Origin: Clostridia bacterium
Lineage (GTDB): Bacteria; Bacillota; Clostridia; UBA1381
Reading direction: 5' to 3'
Assembly (NCBI GenBank): GCA_017935675.1
Contig: JAGBHE010000076.1
Span: 49,947 to 113,946, forward strand
DNA length: 64,000 nt
Below are positions 51,667-59,370 of the stretch, one piece after another. The notes below the pieces were generated by a model. It did no database searches. It saw only the letters and a list, made by a program, of their open reading frames with translations, and had not been told where the DNA came from. A program made the translations under genes and the position numbers. Each line of letters starts with the position of its first letter. Within the stretch, counting starts at the first letter, position 1.

Positions 51667-53703
51667 CTATTTATCAAAATCAACAGTCTGCTGATCAACT
51701 ATTTTACCGTCTATAAACACAACTATCTGCTTCGTGCCGCTTCCTGTCACATCCACCGAAACCGACTCGCCGCGGTTTTTTGTCTTTTCATAGTAAGTGT
51801 CGCCGTCAACCGTAATCTTAACCTCTGCCGTACCTTCGTTCCCGGGTATCTGCAAAGTAAATGTTTTTGTTTTAAGCTCCTCGTTCTTTTCAGGGATTTT
51901 GCTTTCCTCCGGCTCATTTCCGCCATCAGGTACAGACGGTGCAACCGTAGGCGGCACAAAGGTATGCTCAGGTGATGCAACTCCCGTACTAACCACAATC
52001 GAAACCGATGTTCCTGCCGTAACTGTCTTTCCCGCCTCAGGGCTCTGAGAAATAACAGTACCCTCAGGGAGCTCCGAATCCTTTTTGCTCACAGATACAA
52101 GCTTCAGATTCCACTGAATACAAAGCCTTTCCGCTGAATCCTTTGTTTCACCGTAAAGCGACGGAACAACAACATTCTCAGCCGGACGGGGCGTCTCCGT
52201 AGCCTGAGGCTTACCCGTGCTTACATGAAGCGTTACCACATCGTCCTTATTGAGCTTTGTTCCAACCTCCGGCGACTGGCGGATAACCTGTCCCTGAGGC
52301 ACGGAAGCACTTTCCTCCTCGTTAAGAAGATACGTAAGATCCGCCTCAATTATTTTTTCAATAGCCTCTTCAACTGTAAGACCCTTAACATAAGGAACAC
52401 TTATATCTCCTCCCGAAGAACCGATGCTTACAACAACATGAATCGGGTCGGAAACCTTAGTGTAGGTTTTTGCATCCGGCATCTGTGATATTATTCTGCC
52501 CTCTTCAACATCATCGGACAGTGAATATTCAAGCTCATCGGAAATAGTGAGCCCATTATCCGACGCAAGCTTCACCGCATCCTCAAGCAACATATTCTTA
52601 AAATCCGGAACAAGAGCTTCACCGGAGCTTTTTTTCATAAAGGAATAAGCCCCGAATATTATAAGAAACAATGCTATAATAGTGATAAACGCAAGGGCCG
52701 TTGCAGTTTTATCAGCTTTTTTCTGCGCTTCTGTCTTAGGCTTTTTGTCCTTTTTTTTCTTTTTCTGTTTTTTTGAAGATTCCTGCAGATCCTCCTCGCC
52801 TATTTTAAACTTCTTTGTACTGCCTATTTCATCATCATCTTCATCGCCGTAATCATAATCCGCAACCGGCTGGTTTGCAAGGACAGCGTGGAGATCTGTA
52901 AGCAGCTCCGACGCTGTCTGATATCTTAACGTCTGGTCCTTTGACATTGCCTTTGAAACCACCTTCGCAAGGTCAGCCGGCACCGACGGATTCAGGTCAA
53001 GCACTGACGGCGGCTCCTTTTCAATATGCATAAGAGCAACCGCAACTGCCGACTCCCCGTCAAAAGGAACCTTGCCGGTGAGCATTTCAAATATAACAAC
53101 GCCAAGCGAATAAATATCGGATCTTGCGTCCGTAAATCCGCCTCTTGCCTGCTCCGGAGAAATATAATGAACAGAGCCCATGGCGTTTTTATCGCCGACG
53201 ATAAGAGTCTCGGTATTTGCTGCCTTCGCAATGCCGAAATCCGTAACCTTAAGCTCTCTTTCCTCAGTCATCAATATATTCTGAGGCTTAATGTCACGGT
53301 GAACAACACCCTTTGAATGAGCTGCGTCAAGAGCCTGACAAATCTGAATTCCGAAATCACACGCCTCCTGCCATGGCAGCGGACCATTGTCGCGTATGTA
53401 TTTCTTCAGGGTTGAGCCCTTTACATACTCCATAACCATGTATTCAAGACCGTCCTCCTCGCCCATATCAAATACGGAAACTATATTGTTATGACTGAGG
53501 CTTGCAGCCGCCTGCGATTCCTTTTTAAAGCTCATCAGCGCCGTTTCATCATCCTTTACGCTGTCGCGCAGCACTTTTATTGCAACATCTCTTTTAAGAA
53601 GCTCGCATTCCGCCCTGTAAACGGACGCCATACCGCCTGTTCCTATAAGCTCAAGTATATGATAACGGTTTGCTAAAGTTTTTCCTATAAGATTATCATT
53701 CAT
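51667..53703 (-). CDS. prkC: PASTA-domain serine/threonine protein kinase (PrkC/PknB)
   Basis: 678 residues. Cytoplasmic kinase (about 10-270) with IGTGGMASVYRAE (glycine loop), AIKVL (Lys), VVHRDIKPQNIL (catalytic Asp) and VTDFGIAKA. A Lys-rich juxtamembrane segment precedes one transmembrane helix (about 340-360; FITIIALFLIIFGAYSF). Three extracellular PASTA repeats follow (starting near VPDFKNM, VPYVKGL and VPSLYGE), then a Thr/Pro/Glu linker and a small C-terminal beta domain. It senses muropeptides or lipid II and phosphorylates growth and germination targets. The ATG at 53703 follows AAAGGGA. Confidence 0.96.
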   Translation of the reverse strand: MNDNLIGKTLANRYHILELIGTGGMASVYRAECELLKRDVAIKVLRDSVKDDETALMSFKKESQAAASLSHNNIVSVFDMGEEDGLEYMVMEYVKGSTLKKYIRDNGPLPWQEACDFGIQICQALDAAHSKGVVHRDIKPQNILMTEERELKVTDFGIAKAANTETLIVGDKNAMGSVHYISPEQARGGFTDARSDIYSLGVVIFEMLTGKVPFDGESAVAVALMHIEKEPPSVLDLNPSVPADLAKVVSKAMSKDQTLRYQTASELLTDLHAVLANQPVADYDYGDEDDDEIGSTKKFKIGEEDLQESSKKQKKKKKDKKPKTEAQKKADKTATALAFITIIALFLIIFGAYSFMKKSSGEALVPDFKNMLLEDAVKLASDNGLTISDELEYSLSDDVEEGRIISQMPDAKTYTKVSDPIHVVVSIGSSGGDISVPYVKGLTVEEAIEKIIEADLTYLLNEEESASVPQGQVIRQSPEVGTKLNKDDVVTLHVSTGKPQATETPRPAENVVVPSLYGETKDSAERLCIQWNLKLVSVSKKDSELPEGTVISQSPEAGKTVTAGTSVSIVVSTGVASPEHTFVPPTVAPSVPDGGNEPEESKIPEKNEELKTKTFTLQIPGNEGTAEVKITVDGDTYYEKTKNRGESVSVDVTGSGTKQIVVFIDGKIVDQQTVDFDK

Positions 53704-53736
53704 TTTTTTAGTCCCTTTCATATGTTTTGAATACAA

Positions 53737-54453
53737 TCAGCCTTCCAGAAGAGCCGCCGTAATATTGTCACTGCCGCCGCGTTCATTGGCAAGCGCTGTA
53801 AGCTCCTCCGCCGCCTTCTGCAAATCTTCCGCACCATAAACTATATCGCGGATTTCAAAATTTTCAACAAGATTGGTAAGACCGTCACTGCAAAGCAGTA
53901 TAATACCGCCGCTGCAGTCCTCATCAAATATATCAACGCAAACATTTTTATCAGTACCCATAGCACGGGTTATATAATTTCGTCTCGGATGACGCTTTGC
54001 CTGCTGCTCAGTTATTTCCCCGCGCATTACAAGCTGCCATACGTAGGAATGGTCAACAGAAATCTGACGGATCTTTCCGTCCTTTAAAATATATGCTCTG
54101 CTGTCCCCCACGTTTCCGACTATAACTCTGCCGCCGTACAAGATCGCCGTTACTGCCGTCGTTCCCATTCCGAGAAGCTTTGAATTTGCCTCTGCATATT
54201 CATATATTCTTTTATTCGCAAGCACAAACGCATCACGAAGCTTATCCTCATAATCAACCTTTTTCTTTTTCCTGCATGCAAGCAGTACCTCAGAAATTGT
54301 ATCAACTGCCATTTTGCTTGCAACCTCACCGGCATTATGACCTCCCATACCGTCTGCAACCACAGCAAACAGCGGTTCCTCTTTGCTGACGAATACGCTG
54401 TCCTCATTCTGCCGCCTCAGCTTGCCGATATCAGTAAGGTAACCATATCTCAC
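53737..54453 (-). CDS. prpC: PP2C-family protein phosphatase (partner of PrkC)
   Basis: 238 residues. Mn2+/Mg2+-dependent phosphatase with the metal-binding motifs RRQNEDSVFV, VVADGMGGHNAGEVAS, LLCSDGLTN and GGSDNITA. It reverses PrkC phosphorylation and lies directly upstream of it. GGGAGGTG precedes the start. Confidence 0.96.
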   Translation of the reverse strand: MRYGYLTDIGKLRRQNEDSVFVSKEEPLFAVVADGMGGHNAGEVASKMAVDTISEVLLACRKKKKVDYEDKLRDAFVLANKRIYEYAEANSKLLGMGTTAVTAILYGGRVIVGNVGDSRAYILKDGKIRQISVDHSYVWQLVMRGEITEQQAKRHPRRNYITRAMGTDKNVCVDIFDEDCSGGIILLCSDGLTNLVENFEIRDIVYGAEDLQKAAEELTALANERGGSDNITAALLEG

Positions 54454-54512
54454 ACAAACACCTCCCTATTTAATGAAAAGCATAAATGCCGCTTTTCATA
54501 TTTTTACTAAAG

Positions 54513-55538
54513 TTATCGGGCTTTCTCAGTCTGCTGTCTGCGAAGCTGACCGCAGGAGGCGCTTATATCGCTGCCGAGTTCACGCCTTACAGTAGCATTT
54601 ATTCCCCGCCGCTCAAGCACCTCTTTAAATTTCTCCACGCTGCTGCTTTTTTCAAAGCTTCTCTCCCTGACCCTGTTCACCGGTATAAGATTTACATGAC
54701 ACAGCATTCCGGAAAGAAGATCTGCAAGCTCCTCCGCGTGCTCCTTTTTATCATTAATTCCCTTAATAAGCGAATACTCAAAGGTAATTCGCCTGTTCGT
54801 CTGTTTTATATAATATTCTGCCGCACCCATAAGCTCGCTTACTCCGTACTTATGATTTACCGGCATAATTTTATTTCGTATTTCATCATTCGGTGCATGC
54901 AATGAAATGCACAGATTAAGCTGTGTGTGCATATCGGCAAGCTCCTTTATTTTCGGCACAATTCCGCAGGTTGAAAGGCTGATATGACGCCAGCCGATAT
55001 TGATTCCCTTCGGATCAGTGACATTTTTCAGAAAAATCATTACATTATCGTAATTATCAAAAGGCTCTCCGATTCCCATTAAAACAATATTTGAAATTCT
55101 CTGCCCAATATCGGCTGAAGCAAAAATCACTTGGTCGAGTATTTCACCCGGCGTCAGATTTCTCTGCTTCCCGCCGATGGTTGACGCGCAGAAACCGCAG
55201 CCCATGCGGCAGCCAACCTGTGTGGAAATGCATACGGAAAGCCCGTGGTTGTACTTCATGACAACCGTTTCAATACAGTTTCCGTCGGCAAGCCCGAAAA
55301 GATATTTAACCGTTCCGTCAAGCTTTGACGTGCGTTTAAGCAGGTTTTTCGGGCATGAAACAAAAGCGGCTGACGAAAGTCTTTTTCTGAACTCCAGGCT
55401 GAGATTTGTCATCTCATCAATTGATGTGACTCCCTTATGCAGCCACGCAAAAATCTGACCGGCGCGGAAGCCGCTCTCACCCATATCCTCTACAAGCTTT
55501 TTTAAATCATCATATGTTAAATCCTTTAAGTTTATCAT
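54513..55538 (-). CDS. rlmN: Dual-specificity 23S rRNA/tRNA adenine-C2 methyltransferase
   Basis: Radical-SAM enzyme making m2A2503 in 23S rRNA and m2A37 in tRNAs. 341 residues with the cluster motif CRMGCGFC (Cys110, 114, 117), GIGEPFDNYDNV, and the C-terminal catalytic Cys in SASCGQLR. The start overlaps the rsmB stop by 4 bases. Confidence 0.97.
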   Translation of the reverse strand: MINLKDLTYDDLKKLVEDMGESGFRAGQIFAWLHKGVTSIDEMTNLSLEFRKRLSSAAFVSCPKNLLKRTSKLDGTVKYLFGLADGNCIETVVMKYNHGLSVCISTQVGCRMGCGFCASTIGGKQRNLTPGEILDQVIFASADIGQRISNIVLMGIGEPFDNYDNVMIFLKNVTDPKGINIGWRHISLSTCGIVPKIKELADMHTQLNLCISLHAPNDEIRNKIMPVNHKYGVSELMGAAEYYIKQTNRRITFEYSLIKGINDKKEHAEELADLLSGMLCHVNLIPVNRVRERSFEKSSSVEKFKEVLERRGINATVRRELGSDISASCGQLRRQQTEKAR

Positions 55539-56860
55539 TTCTTTTTCCTTAATTTACAAATAAAAAAACCGTCAGTCCCGTCAGTATTCGGGAAAAGTGT
55601 AACATAACCGTCCTTTGCCGTTTCCTTTTTAATATGCTCCGGAAGCATAGGCGTTATATCAACTCTCTCAAGCTCCGGATGCTTTTCAAGAACAGCCTCG
55701 GTCGTTTCCTCATTCTCCTCGGGAAGAATTGTGCATGTGCAGTACACCAATTCGCCGCCGGGCTTTAAATACATAGCCGCATTTTCAAGAATTTTTTTCT
55801 GCAGCTCCCGCAGACCCGATATTTTATGGCTGCTGCTGTTCCATTTTATCTCAGGCTTCCGCCTGATTATTCCAAGCCCCGAGCACGGTGCGTCTACAAG
55901 AATTTTGTCAGCGCTTTCTGAAAGCTCACCGTTATATACGCTGCTGTCGGCTGTACAGACCTCGATAATATCAAGCCCGGCACGCAGTGCATTTTTTCTG
56001 ATAAGCTCCGTTTTGTGGGGATGTATATCAAAAGCCCTGACGCTGCCTCTGTTTCCCATAAGCTCTGCAAGATATGTTGTTTTTCCGCCCGGTGCGGCAC
56101 AAAGGTCAAGAACAAATTCCCCTGCCTTAGGAGACAATACCTCACACGCAAGCTGCGCCGCGGAATCCTGCACCGTAAAAAGCCCCTCCGCAAATTCCGG
56201 TGAGCCTCCCACATCAAGACCCGATACTCTTACCGCGGACCTGAATCCCGAAACAGCCTCAACCTCAGCTCCGCGCGCCTTAAGCTTTCCGATAAGCTCA
56301 TCACGTGAGACCTTCAGAAGATTGCATCTGATAATCATATCCGGCTCGCCGCACATCGCCTCCAGCAATTCACGGGTAAATTCATAGCCGTAGACTGCGG
56401 TAAGCCTGTCGCAAAGCTCAGTCGGGAAGGAATACCTGACGCTTAAGGCTTCTGTTCCCTGCGACGGGAATTCTATTTCATTTCTCCGTCTTGACACATT
56501 CCTTAAAACCGCGTTCACAAAGCCGGAGGACCTTCCCGCATACCTTTTTGCAAGCTTGACACATTCGTTCACAGCGGCGCTGTCAGGCACCTTATCCATA
56601 TATAAAATCTGATAAATCCCGATTCGCAGAAGCTCTGTCACAATGTCTGACAGCTTTGACAGCTTTGTGTCCGAAAAAGCAGAAATTACGTAATCAAGTG
56701 TAAGCCTCATTGAAATGCAGCCGTAAACAAGCCTTGTAGCAAACGCCTTATCCACAGGCGCAAGCTCCCTTATTCCCTCCTTGACGGCAAGGTTTGAATA
56801 AGCGCCCTTGAAATCCACATCAAGGAGTATACGAAGCGCAGCCTCACGTGCGTTTTTCAT
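55535..56860 (-). CDS. rsmB: 16S rRNA (cytosine(967)-C5)-methyltransferase
   Basis: 441 residues: an N-terminal NusB-like RNA-binding domain (about 1-140; VDKAFATRLVYGCI) and a Rossmann methyltransferase domain with LDLCAAPGGKTTYLAE (SAM), VDAPCSGLGIIRRKPE and the nucleophile in VYCTCTILPEENE. First gene of the rsmB-rlmN-prpC-prkC-rsgA run; upstream lie two tandem element A repeats. Confidence 0.96.
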   Translation of the reverse strand: MKNAREAALRILLDVDFKGAYSNLAVKEGIRELAPVDKAFATRLVYGCISMRLTLDYVISAFSDTKLSKLSDIVTELLRIGIYQILYMDKVPDSAAVNECVKLAKRYAGRSSGFVNAVLRNVSRRRNEIEFPSQGTEALSVRYSFPTELCDRLTAVYGYEFTRELLEAMCGEPDMIIRCNLLKVSRDELIGKLKARGAEVEAVSGFRSAVRVSGLDVGGSPEFAEGLFTVQDSAAQLACEVLSPKAGEFVLDLCAAPGGKTTYLAELMGNRGSVRAFDIHPHKTELIRKNALRAGLDIIEVCTADSSVYNGELSESADKILVDAPCSGLGIIRRKPEIKWNSSSHKISGLRELQKKILENAAMYLKPGGELVYCTCTILPEENEETTEAVLEKHPELERVDITPMLPEHIKKETAKDGYVTLFPNTDGTDGFFICKLRKKK

Positions 56861-56883
56861 AATTATATTCTGAACTCCTTCCT

Positions 56884-56990
56884 GTTTGGGAAAAGAGAAG
56901 CAAGCAGATTGTCGCCGGAGGCGACGCCGACGTATGTTTATACTTCAAGTCGCTGAGGGCAGTAAGCTGCGCCGCTTATCTTCTTCCAAA
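56884..56990 (+). repeat. Element A copy 1 (107 bp)
   Basis: Direct repeat with 56996-57102; the two differ mainly in a short segment after CAGATTG. The ends TTTGGGAAAAGA and TCTTCTTCCAAA are near-complementary, giving a fold-back element. Located between yugP and rsmB. Confidence 0.85.
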
Positions 56991-56995
56991 ATGCC

Positions 56996-57102
56996 GTTTG
57001 GGAAAAGAGAAGCAAGCAGATTGCTGTCATAGGCGACGCCGACGTATGTTTATACTTCAAGTCGCTGAGGGCAGCAAGCTGCGCCGCTTATCTTTTTCCA
57101 AA
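56996..57102 (+). repeat. Element A copy 2 (107 bp)
   Basis: Tandem copy of 56884-56990, separated from it by five bases. Terminal TTTGGGAAAAGA and TCTTTTTCCAAA are inverted with one mismatch, the arrangement of a miniature inverted-repeat element. It ends 3 bases before the yugP stop. Confidence 0.85.
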
Positions 57103-57105
57103 CCT

Positions 57106-57798
57106 CTAATCCCTCCTGCGGTTGACTATCATAAGCAGCCGCAGAAGCTGCAGTGCTGTTGAAGCAACGGCTGCAACATACGTCATGGCAGCGGCCTTAA
57201 GCACTTTTTTTGCGCCCTTAAGCTCTTCGCCGTAAAGAAGTCCGCGCTCATCAAGTATTCTGAGCGCTCTGCTGCTCGCATTGAATTCAACGGGAAGAGT
57301 AATCAGCTGAAACACAAGCACCAGCCCGAAAAGCAACGCTCCTGCCAGAGCTAAATTTGTCATTCCAAGAATAAGCCCGAGAAGAAACAAAGGCATCGAA
57401 AGCGCGTTTCCGATATTGACAACCGGTACAATAGAATTTCTGAGCTTAATCGGGGCATAGTCACGGGCATACTGAACCGCGTGACCGCATTCGTGTGCCG
57501 CAACACCGATTGCTGCCACGGAATCCGAAGAATACACCGAGTCTGAAAGTCTTATAACATTTGCTTTAGGGTCGAAATGGTCAGTAAGATTTCCTGACAC
57601 ACGCTGAATCTGTACTCCCGAAAGACCGTTTGCGTCAAGTATGCGCCGTGCTGCGTCGGCACCGGTCATACCTCTTGCATTCCTGACGGAGCTGTATTTA
57701 TTAAATGTGCTTTTTACTCCGAAGGAAGCAAACAGCGTCAGAAGAAACGCCGCTATAACAAGAACATAGGTCGGATCGTAATAATAGTAAAATGGCAT
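57106..57798 (-). CDS. YugP-type membrane zinc metallopeptidase
   Basis: 230 residues (PF04298-like). One N-terminal membrane helix (YVLVIAAFLLTLFASFG), the zinc motif in VAAHECGHAVQYA, then two further hydrophobic segments (about 125-170) and an Ala-rich C-terminal helix. It cleaves within or near the membrane; substrates unknown. The ATG at 57798 follows GAGGTGAGA. Placed between fmt and rsmB. Confidence 0.88.
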   Translation of the reverse strand: MPFYYYYDPTYVLVIAAFLLTLFASFGVKSTFNKYSSVRNARGMTGADAARRILDANGLSGVQIQRVSGNLTDHFDPKANVIRLSDSVYSSDSVAAIGVAAHECGHAVQYARDYAPIKLRNSIVPVVNIGNALSMPLFLLGLILGMTNLALAGALLFGLVLVFQLITLPVEFNASSRALRILDERGLLYGEELKGAKKVLKAAAMTYVAAVASTALQLLRLLMIVNRRRD

Positions 57799-57819
57799 GG
57801 TTCTCACCTCATGTTGTTT

Positions 57820-58752
57820 TCATTCAAATTTTTCTCCGGCAGCTATAGAATGTCCCCTCAGATAGTCCTCAATGCCCATCCTTTTGCTCCCTGCGAATTG
57901 AACCTCGCGCAGAAAAACTCCGCCGCCGCCGCAGGAAACAAGCAGTCCCCGCTTTTTGACAAGCCCGGCTACAGTTCCCGGCAGAGCGCCCGGATTATCC
58001 TCAGACACTGCCGCAGATATTATTTTCACCGGCTGTCCGTTAAAATATGCGTATGCCATAGGCCATGAATTCATGCCTCTTATAAGCCGGCATATTTTTT
58101 CCGGACTGTCATTCCAGTTTATTTTTCCATCTTCTTTTTTTATCATCGGAGCATATGTTGCCTCGTCTTCATTCTGGGGCTCCGGGCTTACATTTCCGGC
58201 TTCAAGCGCGTCAAGAGTTTTGCACAGAAGCGCTCCGCCCAAAGGTGCAAGACGGTCAAAAAGCTCTGCGGAGGTTTCCTCCGCGCCGACCTTTACCCGC
58301 TCCCGCAAAAGCATATCGCCGGTGTCCATCCCCTCATTCATAAGCATTGTCGTAATGCCGGCATATTCGTCTCCGTTTATCACAGACCATTGTATCGGCG
58401 CGGCGCCCCTGTATTTCGGCAGAAGTGAGCCGTGTACATTTACACAGCCAAGGCGCGGAAAATCAAGCACGTATGCGGGGAGCATTTTCCCATAGGCAAC
58501 AACGCAGATAATATCAGGCTGAAGCTCCTCAAGCACCGGCTGAAGCTCTCCGTTTTTAAGAGTTGCAGGCTGAAAAACCGGTATTCCGACAGTCTCGGCA
58601 AGCTCCTTTACAGGCGGTTTTACAAGCTTATAGCCTCTGCCCTTCGGTTTGTCGGGATTTGTAACGACACCTGCCACTTCACGGCCGCTGTCTATAAGCG
58701 CCTTAAGACTTGCCGCCGCAAAATCCGGTGTGCCCATAAAAAGTATACGCAT
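57820..58752 (-). CDS. fmt: Methionyl-tRNA formyltransferase
   Basis: Formylates initiator Met-tRNA with 10-formyl-THF. 310 residues: ILFMGTPDFAA start, catalytic region CVNVHGSLLPKYRGAAPIQW (Asn/His), and a C-terminal OB-like tRNA-binding domain. The ATG at 58752 is chosen for homology; AAAGGGG lies somewhat far upstream (~14 bases), leaving the start slightly uncertain. Paired with def as usual. Confidence 0.96.
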   Translation of the reverse strand: MRILFMGTPDFAAASLKALIDSGREVAGVVTNPDKPKGRGYKLVKPPVKELAETVGIPVFQPATLKNGELQPVLEELQPDIICVVAYGKMLPAYVLDFPRLGCVNVHGSLLPKYRGAAPIQWSVINGDEYAGITTMLMNEGMDTGDMLLRERVKVGAEETSAELFDRLAPLGGALLCKTLDALEAGNVSPEPQNEDEATYAPMIKKEDGKINWNDSPEKICRLIRGMNSWPMAYAYFNGQPVKIISAAVSEDNPGALPGTVAGLVKKRGLLVSCGGGGVFLREVQFAGSKRMGIEDYLRGHSIAAGEKFE

Positions 58753-58783
58753 ATCTATAACAATAACCCCTTTCATAATTATA

Positions 58784-58808
58784 AAAGCTGCGTTTTTCTT
58801 AAATTCCG
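58784..58808 (+). repeat. Short repeat C copy 3 (partial)
   Basis: AAAGCTGCGTTTTTCTTAAATTCCG shares the right part of copy 2 (42437-42470), including the AAATTCCG continuation. It is followed by GCGATTGCC-TTTA-GCAATCGC, a separate small hairpin, in the 91-base def-fmt gap. Confidence 0.45.
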
Positions 58809-58843
58809 CATTCTGCATTGCGATTGCCTTTAGCAATCGCCTA

Positions 58844-59329
58844 TCATTCCTCATCTTCCGAGCTTCCGTCAAGCTGTCTTTGCTTTTCCTCCTCGGTAAT
58901 TCTCTGAGTAAAAAGAATGCCGTCAAGGTGATCTGTTTCATGACAAATACATCTTGCGATAAGCCCCTCCGCATCCATTACAAACTCCTTGCCGCTGCGG
59001 TCCATGGCTTTCAGTGTCACCTTTTCCGGCCGTGTAACATCATACCATTCGTCAGGCACGCTGAGACATCCCTCCTTGCCGGTCTGCTCACCCTCTGAGC
59101 CTATTATTTCAGGATTAACCGCCTCTATCCGCTGCCCCTCATAATCACATATAAATACACGCTTCAAAATTCCCACCTGCGGTCCGGCAAGGCCGACTCC
59201 GTCGTAGGAGGCAAGCGTTTCATGCATATCATCAAGAAGAGTGTGAAGCTTTTCGTCAAAAACCTTTACCGCCTTGCACGTCTTGTGGAGTATCGGATCT
59301 CCGTTTTTCCTTATTTCTCTTATTGCCAT
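58844..59329 (-). CDS. def: Peptide deformylase
   Basis: Removes the N-formyl group from new proteins; Fe2+/Zn2+ hydrolase. 161 residues with the three motifs in order: GVGLAGPQVG, EGCLSVP (metal Cys) and CHETDHLDGILF (HExxH). Followed by fmt, the conserved def-fmt pair. Confidence 0.96.
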   Translation of the reverse strand: MAIREIRKNGDPILHKTCKAVKVFDEKLHTLLDDMHETLASYDGVGLAGPQVGILKRVFICDYEGQRIEAVNPEIIGSEGEQTGKEGCLSVPDEWYDVTRPEKVTLKAMDRSGKEFVMDAEGLIARCICHETDHLDGILFTQRITEEEKQRQLDGSSEDEE

Positions 59330-59370
59330 TATTTTCTGAAATTCCTTTCCGCCCGCATACGCGCGGCATA

